Below are positions 25,640 to 34,257 of a DNA stretch of 64,000 nt, in pieces. Position numbers and translations under genes: made by a program. Source of the DNA: Arthrobacter wenxiniae. Lineage in GTDB: Bacteria > Actinomycetota > Actinomycetes > Actinomycetales > Micrococcaceae. The notes below the pieces were generated by a model that worked only from the letters and a program-made list of their open reading frames with translations, searched no databases and was not told where the DNA came from. How positions within the stretch are numbered: the stretch's first letter is position 1; every line of letters starts with the position of its first letter. The stretch is from positions 62,001 through 126,000 of the forward strand of contig NZ_JAAMFM010000001.1 in assembly GCF_013376105.1 (NCBI RefSeq), read 5' to 3'.

Positions 25640-26461
25640 TTAGATCCCCTGCCGCACGAGGTCGCGCGGCACCACCACCATGGGAACCGGCAGGGCGCGC
25701 AGGATCTTGTTCGCCGTGGACCCGAGGAAGATCTTGTGGTTTTCGGCCAGGCGGCTGGAACCGACCACCACCAGTTCCCCCGACTTCCAGCCGATCCCGT
25801 CCACGGCTTCCTCAATGTTGCGACCGTGCGCCAGGGTTACGGCGACCTTGCCCTCGGGGAGCTTGGAGGCGGCCTCCGCCAACACGGTGTTTACGTGTTG
25901 CCGGGCGGGGCTGAGCGCATGGTCAAGATCAAAGTCGTCCTGTTCCAGCTGGTCGATTTCGACCAGGGACACCAGGCGCAGCGGAACGTTTCGCCGCCCG
26001 GCTGCGGCGATGCCGACGTCGAGCACGGCCTGCCAGCCCTCACGGACACCGGTCATGACTGTCAGCCGGGTCAGCGGCTCCCGGCGGTTGTAGCCACGCG
26101 GCGCCAGTGCCACGGGGACGGGGGATGCGTGCAGCAACCCGTTGGCCACGGAGCCGACCGTGAACCGCTTGAAGAGTCCGTTGCTGGCGGCCCCGACCAC
26201 GATCAGCGCCGCATTGTCCTCCTTGGCCGCGTCGATCAGCCCGTGGACAAACGAATCGGCGGTGCGAGTTGAGTACGTGGCGGCGACGCCGTCGGGCACC
26301 AGGGCCAGTGCCGCCTTTTCCTCGGAAGGATCGGCCTCCCTGCCGCCGTGCACCACGTTCACCAGGTGGAGTCCTGCGCCCTGCGTCTTGGCGATGACCC
26401 CCGCCAGCGCAATGGCATCGGCGCCACGCTCGTCCGGTCTGTATCCAACGACATATTTCAT
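25640..26461 (-). CDS. Universal stress protein with two UspA domains
   Basis: 273 residues made of tandem UspA folds (about 1-130 and 135-270). Nucleotide-loop residues appear as LIVVGAASNGLFKRFTVGSV and NGLLHASPVPVALAP in the first half, and LVVVGSSRLAENHKIFLGS with ILRALPVPMVVVPRD in the second; both G-x2-G-x9-G[S/T] patterns are only partly canonical. It is cytoplasmic; members bind ATP and respond to starvation or hypoxia. Single gene. Confidence 0.9.
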   Translation of the reverse strand: MKYVVGYRPDERGADAIALAGVIAKTQGAGLHLVNVVHGGREADPSEEKAALALVPDGVAATYSTRTADSFVHGLIDAAKEDNAALIVVGAASNGLFKRFTVGSVANGLLHASPVPVALAPRGYNRREPLTRLTVMTGVREGWQAVLDVGIAAAGRRNVPLRLVSLVEIDQLEQDDFDLDHALSPARQHVNTVLAEAASKLPEGKVAVTLAHGRNIEEAVDGIGWKSGELVVVGSSRLAENHKIFLGSTANKILRALPVPMVVVPRDLVRQGI

Positions 26462-27100
26462 GCAATCAACCTTTCGATGGGCCGCCCGCGTGCGAACATT
26501 CCGCGGACGCCGCGGCGTTCACAGCACTGACTGTACAGCCGCCGGCCGCCGCGCCGATAGGGACACGGCAGGTGATGCGGCGATCCCGTCAAGGGCGAGC
26601 ACCGCGCGCTGATTTCACGCGGCCGCGTCCAGAGCCACCAGGGCGGATACATCTACCGGCAGGCCGGCGTGGGCGCGCACGCCGTCCACGGCGCCATGGG
26701 CTCCAAACGGGTGCAGATGGACGACGAGCGCAGCGCCTTGGACTACCCAGGCAGCGGCGAATCCTGCTCAGGGGTTGCACGGGGTTGCGTGCAACCTTTC
26801 CTGGGCGGCAGCATCGTGCGGATGTCCGGAGCCGGCGTCAGCGCCGGCCCGAATTCCCGGAGCGTCGGTGTGGCGGTGACCCAAGCGCCGGCCCAATTCG
26901 CCCGTCAACCAAGCGCCGCCGGACGTCCTCCGGATCGGCTCGCAGCGGATGCGGCGGGAGGCCGCCAACCGGCTGGCCGTGTTGCTCGGCGGGGCCGCCG
27001 TCTCCGGCGTGGCTGTCGCAGCTGTCAGCACCTTCCGTCCCCTGGAGCAGCACCTCGGCCTGCCCACCGAGTTCGTCACGGCCCCCCGCCGCAGGGGCGG
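26462..27100. other. Gene-poor, probably decayed stretch
   Basis: No intact gene is seen in about 640 bp. One frame near 26949-27110 has good codon usage (MRREAANRLAVLLGGAAV, then STFRPLEQHLGLPTEF), and another near 26600-26780 reads GYIYRQAGVGAHAVHGAMGS. Neither has a ribosome-binding site or a recognised domain, and they are in different frames. They may be relics of one or two genes. Confidence 0.45.
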
Positions 27101-28183
27101 TCAACTGACGTCGACGGGACCCTCGCCACGAGCCTCATCCGGACCGGCGCCGGTTTCGACGGGCACCGTCGTCAGCCGGAGGTAGATCGCCAGCAGCAAC
27201 GCCGCCAGTCCCACCAAAAGCAGGTACGGCCCCAGCTGGATCAGCGTTACCGGCCACGGAGTCAGCGGGACACCGTCTTCGCCGCTCCCGAAGGTACCGG
27301 ACGCCATCGAGCCGGTGAATATCTGCGGCGCATAAAAAGACACCGCGGCGCCCGCCAGCAAGACGGCGCCCGTGGCAACGGCGCGCGCCGTCGACAGCGA
27401 ATTCCTCCCGTCAACAGCGGGCCTGACGATTGCCACGGCGGAACCGGCAAACAACCCAAACAGGGCCAGGGGCATGGTGGCAATGGTGGTCAGCTGAAAC
27501 CAGGGGTAACTGACGGATGAGCCTTCTGGGGAGCCAAACATGGACAGCAGGATGTCAGGACGCAGCGTGACCGCGAAGAGCGAAAGTCCAGCCGCCGCCA
27601 TGGCTGCCGCCGCCACCAGGGCGGCACCGCCCCGCAGCCAGGGAGAGGCCCGCGGGTGGCGGGGCGCCCCCGTGAGGAACATGGCCACCAGCAGGCACAT
27701 CCCCGCAATGATGATGACGGGACCCAGCGCCACGACCTTGTCGGTCAGGGGAAAGAACAGCGTCACGAGCACGTAGCTGGCGGTTGCGGGGTCAAGGGCG
27801 GGCGCTTTTTTGGGCAACAGGCAAAGCACCCCGAGCACGATCGTCGCCATGCCGGTCCCGAGGCCAAGAACCCACGTCCGCGCGGTCCACGGCACGGGAC
27901 CCGGGACGGCATGCCCCGTCCCGGCCGCGTCCTGGGGCTCGTCCCCGGCGCCGGACTCCACCGCCGGGTCCACCGACTGGTCCCCGGCCGGGAGGGCGCC
28001 GGCCGGCCGGTCCACGGACGGCTGTTGCGGCTGCGGCAGTTCCGCGGTCGCAAATTCTGCCGGCCCAGTGTCCGGTGGCCCGGATTCCGCGGGCCCCGCG
28101 AAGGCCCGCGGCAGCCCCTCGCCCCCGGGCTGGAAGATTGCCGGATATCGTTCGTCAAAGCCGCTGTCCATGTCGGCTCCCAT
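27101..28183 (-). CDS. Integral membrane protein of unknown function
   Basis: About 360 residues. The N-terminal 110 are Pro/Gly/Asp-rich and disordered (ELPQPQQPSVDRPAGALPAG). At least six hydrophobic helices follow (WVLGLGTGMATIVLGVLCLL, VIIIAGMCLLVAMFLTG, LRGGAALVAAAAMAAAGL, and three more). The C-terminus is acidic. I do not recognise a family. The start is uncertain: ATG at 28183 or 28171, the latter after GGGAG. It lies downstream of gabT on the same strand, 72 bp away, with no evident link. Confidence 0.7.
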   Translation of the reverse strand: MGADMDSGFDERYPAIFQPGGEGLPRAFAGPAESGPPDTGPAEFATAELPQPQQPSVDRPAGALPAGDQSVDPAVESGAGDEPQDAAGTGHAVPGPVPWTARTWVLGLGTGMATIVLGVLCLLPKKAPALDPATASYVLVTLFFPLTDKVVALGPVIIIAGMCLLVAMFLTGAPRHPRASPWLRGGAALVAAAAMAAAGLSLFAVTLRPDILLSMFGSPEGSSVSYPWFQLTTIATMPLALFGLFAGSAVAIVRPAVDGRNSLSTARAVATGAVLLAGAAVSFYAPQIFTGSMASGTFGSGEDGVPLTPWPVTLIQLGPYLLLVGLAALLLAIYLRLTTVPVETGAGPDEARGEGPVDVS

Positions 28184-28255
28184 GTTGTGACCCCCGCCAA
28201 GCCGCTGATCCCCCAAGTTTATCCAGCGGAAGACGGGAACGGCACCCCGGCGGGG

Positions 28256-29617
28256 TCAGGCCGCCTTGCGCACGGCGGCGGCCAGCACGTCCAACCCGTC
28301 GTTCAGCAGCTCGTCGCTGATGACAAGCGGGGGGAGCAGCCGGATGACGTTGCCGTACGTCCCGCAGGTGAGGATGATGACCCCGGCCTGCAGGCACGCC
28401 GCGGCGATCGCCTTGGCGGCCTCCGGGTTCACTTCCTTCGTGGTGTGGGCGGTGCCCGGCTTGACCAGTTCGATGGCCATCATGGCGCCGCGGCCGCGGA
28501 TTTCGCCGATGATGCCGGCCTCGCCAAGTTCCTCCACGAGCGCGGTGAGGCGTGCAGTGACGGTCTTTTCGATGTTCTGCGCGCGGCCGTTGAGGTCGTG
28601 GTCCTTCATGGTCTTGATGGCCGCCAGCGACGCGGCGCAGGCCACCGGGTTGCCGCCGTAGGTGCCGCCGAGGCCGCCGGGGTGCACGGCATCCATGAGG
28701 TCGGCGCGGCCCGTGATGGCCGAAAGCGGCAGCCCGCCGCCGATCCCCTTGGCCATGGTGATGATGTCCGGCACAACGCCCTCGTGCTGGGAGGCAAACC
28801 ACTCGCCGGTGCGGCAGAATCCGGACTGGACCTCATCGGCGATGAAGACGACGCCGTTTTCCTTGGCCCAGGCGGCGAGGGTCGGCAGGAAGCCGTCCGC
28901 GGGGACGATGAACCCGCCTTCGCCCTGGATCGGCTCGATCAGGAGGCCGGCCACGGAGTCCGCTCCGATCTGCTTTTCGATCATGGTGATGGCGCGGCGT
29001 GCTGCCTCTTCGCCCTTGATGTCGGATTCTTCACGGTACGGGTAGCTCATGGGCACGCGGTAGATTTCCGGCGCGAACGGGCCGAAGTTCGTCTTGTACG
29101 GCATGGCCTTGGCGGTCAGCGCCATGGTCAGGTTGGTGCGGCCGTGGTAGGCGTGGTCGAAGGCGACGATGGCGTCGCGGCCCGTGGCCAGGCGGGCGAC
29201 CTTGACGGCGTTTTCCACGGCCTCGGCGCCGGAGTTGAACAGCACGGTGCGCTTCTCGTGCGTGCCGGGGGTCAGGGCGTTAAGCTCCTCGGCGACGGCC
29301 ACATAGCTTTCGTACGGGGTGACCATGAAGCAGGTGTGCGTGAAGTGGCCCACCTGCTCGCGGACGGCGTCGACCACGTTCTCATCCGAGGCGCCCACGG
29401 TGGTCACGGCGATGCCCGAGCCAAGGTCGATGAAGGAGTTGCCGTCAACGTCGGTGATGATGCCGCCGTCGGCGTCGGCCACGTAGACGGGAACGCTGGA
29501 GGCGACGCCGCCGGCCACGACGGCCTTGCGGCGGGCGTCCAGGGCTGCGGACTTTGGTCCGGGGAAGGAACCGCTGAGGTGGCGCTTCTGCTCGAGCCGG
29601 TAGTGGATTTCAGACAT
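28256..29617 (-). CDS. gabT: 4-aminobutyrate aminotransferase
   Basis: 453 residues, class III PLP aminotransferase. FNSGAEAVENAVKVAR, then YHGRTNLTMALTAK, then IADEVQSGFCRTGEW (PLP-binding Asp) and ITMAKGIGGGLPLSA (catalytic Lys) match GabT. It converts GABA and 2-oxoglutarate to succinate semialdehyde and glutamate. The start ATG at 29617 has AAAGG 8 nt upstream. It follows the aldehyde dehydrogenase gene by 42 bp, so both are co-transcribed, and the PucR regulator is divergent from them. Confidence 0.94.
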   Translation of the reverse strand: MSEIHYRLEQKRHLSGSFPGPKSAALDARRKAVVAGGVASSVPVYVADADGGIITDVDGNSFIDLGSGIAVTTVGASDENVVDAVREQVGHFTHTCFMVTPYESYVAVAEELNALTPGTHEKRTVLFNSGAEAVENAVKVARLATGRDAIVAFDHAYHGRTNLTMALTAKAMPYKTNFGPFAPEIYRVPMSYPYREESDIKGEEAARRAITMIEKQIGADSVAGLLIEPIQGEGGFIVPADGFLPTLAAWAKENGVVFIADEVQSGFCRTGEWFASQHEGVVPDIITMAKGIGGGLPLSAITGRADLMDAVHPGGLGGTYGGNPVACAASLAAIKTMKDHDLNGRAQNIEKTVTARLTALVEELGEAGIIGEIRGRGAMMAIELVKPGTAHTTKEVNPEAAKAIAAACLQAGVIILTCGTYGNVIRLLPPLVISDELLNDGLDVLAAAVRKAA

Positions 29618-29659
29618 GGAATGACCTTTCACAATGGAAGTGCAAATGGGTGGGGGCGC

Positions 29660-31090
29660 CTACGCGTCCAGGTTGCTCATGACGTGCTTGATGCGGGTGT
29701 AGTCCTCGACCCCGTAGATCGAGAGGTCCTTGCCGTAGCCCGACTGCTTGAACCCGCCGTGCGGCATCTCGGCCGTGAGCATGATGTGGGTGTTGATCCA
29801 GACGGCGCCAAAGTCCAGGTCGCGGGAGACGCGCATGGCCACGCCATGGTTGGACGTCCACACGCTGGACGCGAGCGCATATTCGACGTCGTTGGCCAGC
29901 TCCACCGCTTCCTCCTCGGTCTTGAAGGTCTGGACGGTGATGACCGGGCCGAAGGTTTCCTTCTGCACGATGTCGTCAGTCTGCTTGACGCCGTCCACCA
30001 CTGTCGGCTCGAAGAAGAAGCCCTTCTCGCCAACGCGCTTGCCGCCGGTGACCACCGTGGCGTAGTCGGGGATGTTCTCCACCACCTTGACCACCTCGTT
30101 GAAGTGGTTGATGTTGTTCAGCGGTCCGTAGTAGTTCTTGGAGTCGTCGGCGTTGCCTGTCTCCAGGCCCTTGGACGCCGTGGCCAGCAGTGAGACAAAG
30201 TCGTCGTGCGCCGACTCCTCCACCAGCACGCGGGTGATGGCCGTGCAGTCCTGGCCGGCGTTGAAGAACGAGAACTCCGCGATTTCCTGCGCCGTCCTGC
30301 CGAGGTTGGCATCGGCAAAGACGATGGCGGGGGCCTTGCCGCCCAGCTCCAGGTGGGCACGCTTGAGGCCCTTGGCCGCGCCGCCGGCCACGGCAATGCC
30401 GGCCCGGACGGAGCCGGTGATGGACACCATGGCCGGGGTCTTGTGGTCCACCATGGCGGCGCCCGTGGCACCGTTGCCCAGCACAATGTTCAGCACGCCC
30501 GCGGGCAGGATGTCCTTGGCGATGTCGGCAAACACCAGGGTGCTTTCCGGCGTTGTGTCACTGGGCTTGAGGACAATGGTGTTGCCGGCGGCGAGGGCGG
30601 GGCCGATCTTCCAGACCAGCATCAGGAACGGGTAGTTCCACGGCGTCACCTGTGCCACCACGCCGACGGGCTCGCGGCGGACGTAGGAGGTGAAGTTTTC
30701 CATGTACTCGCCCGCGGAGCGGCCCTCGAGCAGGCGCGCCGCACCGGCGAAGAAGCGGAACTGGTCGGCGCCTGCCGCCACTTCCTCATCCGCGATCATT
30801 TGCCTGACCTGGCCGGTGTTGCGGTGCTGTGCCTCAACAATTTCATCGCTGCGGGCCTCAATGGCGTCAGCCACCTTAAGGAGCACGGCCTGGCGTTGGC
30901 CTGGGGTGGAGTGCCGCCACGTCTTGAAGGCGGCGGCCGCGGCGGCCATGGCTGCGTCAACATCGGCCTGGCTGGAAATCGGCGCCTTGGCCACAATGTC
31001 TCCGGTGGCGGGGTTGACGATGTCCAAGGATTCCGTCCCCGTGACGGGCACAAATTCGCCGTTGATGAAATTCTGCAAGGTTTGGACCAC
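29660..31090 (-). CDS. Aldehyde dehydrogenase, gamma-aminobutyraldehyde type
   Basis: 476 residues with all ALDH landmarks: VTPWNYPFLMLVWKIGPALA, KPSDTTPEST (cofactor), LELGGKAPAIVFADA (general base Glu) and the nucleophile in FFNAGQDCTAITR. NAGQDCTA is typical of aminobutyraldehyde/betaine-type enzymes (PatD/PuuC group). With GabT it would carry putrescine-derived aminobutyraldehyde through GABA to succinate semialdehyde; a succinate semialdehyde role is less likely from the motif. The start is GTG at 31090, after AAAGAGG; an upstream ATG would add 18 residues with no homology. Confidence 0.87.
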   Translation of the reverse strand: MVQTLQNFINGEFVPVTGTESLDIVNPATGDIVAKAPISSQADVDAAMAAAAAAFKTWRHSTPGQRQAVLLKVADAIEARSDEIVEAQHRNTGQVRQMIADEEVAAGADQFRFFAGAARLLEGRSAGEYMENFTSYVRREPVGVVAQVTPWNYPFLMLVWKIGPALAAGNTIVLKPSDTTPESTLVFADIAKDILPAGVLNIVLGNGATGAAMVDHKTPAMVSITGSVRAGIAVAGGAAKGLKRAHLELGGKAPAIVFADANLGRTAQEIAEFSFFNAGQDCTAITRVLVEESAHDDFVSLLATASKGLETGNADDSKNYYGPLNNINHFNEVVKVVENIPDYATVVTGGKRVGEKGFFFEPTVVDGVKQTDDIVQKETFGPVITVQTFKTEEEAVELANDVEYALASSVWTSNHGVAMRVSRDLDFGAVWINTHIMLTAEMPHGGFKQSGYGKDLSIYGVEDYTRIKHVMSNLDA

Positions 31091-31186
31091 GGTGTTCAAC
31101 CTCTTTAGCTCGGTGTGTGACGCGGCCTTCATGTGCCGCCTCATCTGAGCCTAAGCCCCCGACACCGCTTCGACGAATGGCCGTTT

Positions 31187-31225
31187 GCACCACCGGGAGC
31201 ACACCCGGTAGTGCGTTTGTATAGT
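31187..31225 (+). promoter_or_regulatory. 28-bp palindromic operator and leaderless promoter of the PucR gene
   Basis: GCAC-C-ACCGGG at 31187-31197 and CCCGGT-A-GTGC at 31204-31214 mirror each other at 10 of 11 positions around AGCACA. TATAGT at 31220-31225 is a good -10 box, 6 nt before the ATG at 31232, so the operator covers the -35 region. The divergent dehydrogenase transcript must also start nearby. Confidence 0.68.
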
Positions 31226-31231
31226 TGATGC

Positions 31232-32698
31232 ATGGCACTATCCTTGGCTGACCTCATGGCTGTCCCTGCCCTGCGCCTGAAAAACATGGGTTCATCGCGC
31301 ACGCCCCTGACGGCGCCCATTGACTGGGTGGCCGTCACCGAGCTGGAGAACCCCCAGGCGTTCCTCAGCGGCGGCGAGCTGGTGCTCACCACGGGCGCCC
31401 GGCAAGGCACGGCCGACGCCCAGCGTTCCTTTGTCCGCCAGATCAGGCGGGCGGGCGCCGTCGGAATTGGCTTTGGGATTGGCTTTGAGCACGACGCCGT
31501 TCCCCAGGCACTCATTGCCGAGGCCAACCGCTGGGGCGTGCCCGTGGTGGAAGTCCCCTATGTCACCCCGTTCATCGCCATCGGCAAGCTCGTGGCCGAG
31601 GCCCGGTCCGCGGACCACTACACCAAGCTGGAACGGCTGCTGCGCGAACACCAGGTGCTGGCCCGGGCGCTGCTGACTGGTGCCGGGCTCCCGGCGCTGT
31701 TGCGCAAGCTGGCAGGCATGGTGGGCTCGGAACTGTCCATCACCCAGTACGGCAGCGAGATTTTTTCAACGTCCCCGCCGGCTTCGGCGCACGCCCGGCC
31801 CGGCCCGGCCGACGACGGCTGGCACGCCGTGGCGCTCTCCACCGGCAAGCGGGACGCGAGCACGCTGTGGCTGCGCAAGCCGTTCAACGACGATGGCATT
31901 GTGGACTACGCGCGCGGATTGATCAGCATTGAACTGAACAACTTGGTGCAGCGCCGGCACACGGCCCGCCAGATCGCCGGGCAGGTCCTGACGGACATTG
32001 TCCGCGGCACGCTCGAGGCCGCCGACGCCGCCGCCAGGATCGAGAGCCTGGGGCTCAACCCGGCGTCAAAGTACTTTGTGCTGCTGGTCCGGGGGCGGCA
32101 GGACAGTTTTTCCACGCTGTCATCCATGGCCTTGCCCCCTGGACTGGAAGCCGCAGTGGCTGCCGTCATCAAGGCGGACGAGCACAATGAACTGCTGCTC
32201 ATTGTTCCCTCGCAGCTCGGCGATCCCGCGGCGCTGGGCCGCGCGCTGAGCCGGCAGATGAACGACGTCGGCATTAACGAGCCCGTGGGGATCGGCGGCA
32301 CGTACTCGCAGGCCAACGGCCTGCGGTGGAGCTATTTCGAGGCGAGGGAGGCCGCCACCCGGGGGCTGGATGTCAACGTCCCCGAGCGGCTGAGCCTTAC
32401 TTCCCTGCTCCTGGCCAGCGGTGACGTGCCCATGGCGGCCATGGCGGACGAGGCCCTGGGTCCGCTGGTTGCCTTCGACACCGCACACGGCGCCGAACTG
32501 GTGGACACGCTCGAGACGTACCTGCGGCTCAACGGCTCCGTGGCCGCGGTGGCCGACGCCCTCACCCTGCACCGGAACACCGTCCGGTACCGGCTGACCC
32601 AGATTGCGGAACTGACCGGCTACGACCCGGCCCTGACGCCGGACCGGGTCCAGCTGTGGCTGGCCCTGGCGGTGCGCCGGCTGTCACCGCCGGCCTGA
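31232..32698 (+). CDS. PucR-family transcriptional regulator of the GABA genes
   Basis: 488 residues: an N-terminal PucR ligand domain (about 10-125; ELVLTTGARQGT, PVVEVPYVTPFIAIGKLVA), a central GGDEF-like region (about 270-380) and a C-terminal HTH_30 (LRLNGSVAAVADALTLHRNT, then VRYRLTQIAELTG). The domain order is that of PucR/GabR-type activators of purine, GABA and proline catabolism. It is divergent from the gabT operon and shares with it the 28-bp palindrome, so it probably regulates that operon and itself. Confidence 0.9.
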   Translation: MALSLADLMAVPALRLKNMGSSRTPLTAPIDWVAVTELENPQAFLSGGELVLTTGARQGTADAQRSFVRQIRRAGAVGIGFGIGFEHDAVPQALIAEANRWGVPVVEVPYVTPFIAIGKLVAEARSADHYTKLERLLREHQVLARALLTGAGLPALLRKLAGMVGSELSITQYGSEIFSTSPPASAHARPGPADDGWHAVALSTGKRDASTLWLRKPFNDDGIVDYARGLISIELNNLVQRRHTARQIAGQVLTDIVRGTLEAADAAARIESLGLNPASKYFVLLVRGRQDSFSTLSSMALPPGLEAAVAAVIKADEHNELLLIVPSQLGDPAALGRALSRQMNDVGINEPVGIGGTYSQANGLRWSYFEAREAATRGLDVNVPERLSLTSLLLASGDVPMAAMADEALGPLVAFDTAHGAELVDTLETYLRLNGSVAAVADALTLHRNTVRYRLTQIAELTGYDPALTPDRVQLWLALAVRRLSPPA

Positions 32699-32729
32699 CC
32701 CCGCCGGCTGTCACCGCCGGCCTGCCCCC
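32676..32729. repeat. 27-bp tandem duplication across the PucR stop codon
   Basis: The unit starting GCCGGCTGTCACCGCC is present at 32676-32702 and 32703-32729, the second copy lying wholly outside the gene. Each unit contains GCCGG/CCGGC pairs. It looks like a slippage duplication of the gene end. Confidence 0.65.
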
Positions 32730-32749
32730 CGGCTGCGGACGGCGGAGTG

Positions 32750-34225
32750 CTAGCCCAGGACGGCAGCCCCGCGGGAGGCGTTGACCATCCCTTCGCGCGA
32801 AACCACCTTCACGCGTTCGCGCTGGACGGGGCCGTTGGCGGACGCTTCGGCACCGAGCGCCTTTTCGTGGGCATCGAGCTCGTGCCAGCCTTCCCAGGTG
32901 GTGTACTCCACGCCGCGGTCCCCGAGCAGTTCGGTGATGGCGTCGGATTCAACCACGGCGGCGGCCGGCAGCCCCGCGCGGTCGGCCAGCAGGTGCGTGA
33001 CGGTTTCCAGGGCGTCGCCCTTGGTGCTGCCGATCAGCCCCACGGGCCCGCGCTTGATCCACCCCGTCGCATAGATGCCCGGCACCTGGGTGCCGTCGGC
33101 GCTGAGGACACGGCCGCCGTCGTTCACCACAACGCCGCGGCGGTGGTCAAACTCCACGTCGGGGAGGGCGGAGCCAAAGTACCCCACGGAGCGGTAGACG
33201 GCCTGGACCGGGTACTCCACAAACTCGCCCGTGCCCCGGACGTTCCCCGTGCCGTCGAGCTCGTTGCGCTCAAACGTGATGCCCGTGACCTGGCCGTCCT
33301 CGCCGGTGATTTCCACCGGGTTGTGCAGGAAGTGCAGGTGCAGGCGGCGCGAGGCCCCTGTGGCGGGGTCCGCGGCGTCGTCGTCCTGCTCCACGAGCCA
33401 GTTGGTCAGCGTGTTCACCATGGTCTTGACCTGGTTGTTGGTCTTCACCGCGACGTCGGAGGCCTCGTCGAAGTCAAAGTCCTCCTCGTACAGGACGATG
33501 TCCACGTCGCGGGAGTGGGAAAGCTCCCGCAGCTCCATGGGCGTGAACTTGACCTGGGCGGGGCCGCGGCGGCCGAAGATGTGCACGTCCGTCACCGGCG
33601 AGGCCTTCAGGCCCTGGTAGACGTTGTCCGGGATTTCGGTGACCAGGAGGTCGTCGGCGTGCTTGGAGAGCACGCGGGCCACGTCCAGGGCCACGTTGCC
33701 GTTGCCGATCACGGCGACCTCCTTGGCGGTCAGCGGCCATTCGCGGGGGACGTCCGGGTGGCCGTCGTACCAGGAGACAAAGTCGGCGCCGCCAAACGAG
33801 CCCTCCAGCTCGATGCCGGGGATGTTCAGGTCCGCGTCCTTGATGGCGCCCGTGGCGAAGATCACGGCGTCGTAGTGTGTTTGGAGGTCCGCCAGGGAGA
33901 GGTCCGTGCCGTAGTCCACGTTGCCGAAGAAGCGGATGTCCCCGCGGTCCAGCACCTTGTGGAGGGCGTTGACGATGCCCTTGATGCGGGGGTGGTCCGG
34001 GGCCACTCCGTAGCGGATCAGCCCGTACGGGGCGGGGTAGCGGTCAAAGAGGTCAATGGCCAGGACCAGCCCGTCCTGCACGTCCTGGCTCTTGGTCAGC
34101 ATGTCCGCGGCGTAGACGCCTGCCGGGCCGGATCCGATGACGGCAATGCGCAGCGGGCGCCCGGCGGTGCCGCGGGCATCCCCGGCTGTTGTCGAGGGTG
34201 TGGTTGAAGGCAAGGCTGTGCTCAT
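32750..34225 (-). CDS. fprA: Ferredoxin-NADP+ reductase, FprA type (copy 2)
   Basis: 491 residues with the same motifs as copy 1 (IAVIGSGPAGVYAAD, VAVIGNGNVALDVARVL, GWIKRGPVGLIGSTKGDA), an extra Ser/Thr/Ala-rich N-terminus and an AADPATGA insertion. It lies 32 bp after the siroheme synthase gene on the same strand, so its likely job is reducing ferredoxin for sulfite reductase. ATG at 34225 is chosen; TTG at 34234 is in frame. Nucleotides 33594-33859 match copy 1 at 265 of 266 positions. Confidence 0.93.
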   Translation of the reverse strand: MSTALPSTTPSTTAGDARGTAGRPLRIAVIGSGPAGVYAADMLTKSQDVQDGLVLAIDLFDRYPAPYGLIRYGVAPDHPRIKGIVNALHKVLDRGDIRFFGNVDYGTDLSLADLQTHYDAVIFATGAIKDADLNIPGIELEGSFGGADFVSWYDGHPDVPREWPLTAKEVAVIGNGNVALDVARVLSKHADDLLVTEIPDNVYQGLKASPVTDVHIFGRRGPAQVKFTPMELRELSHSRDVDIVLYEEDFDFDEASDVAVKTNNQVKTMVNTLTNWLVEQDDDAADPATGASRRLHLHFLHNPVEITGEDGQVTGITFERNELDGTGNVRGTGEFVEYPVQAVYRSVGYFGSALPDVEFDHRRGVVVNDGGRVLSADGTQVPGIYATGWIKRGPVGLIGSTKGDALETVTHLLADRAGLPAAAVVESDAITELLGDRGVEYTTWEGWHELDAHEKALGAEASANGPVQRERVKVVSREGMVNASRGAAVLG

Positions 34226-34257
34226 TTCTGTCAATCAGGAAGGGCCTGGGGTCAAGT

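Noticed and set aside
27656-30193. Open frame of over 800 codons antisense to the membrane protein and gabT
   Set aside because: It crosses two well-supported genes on the other strand, has no ribosome-binding site, and its composition is that of an antisense frame.
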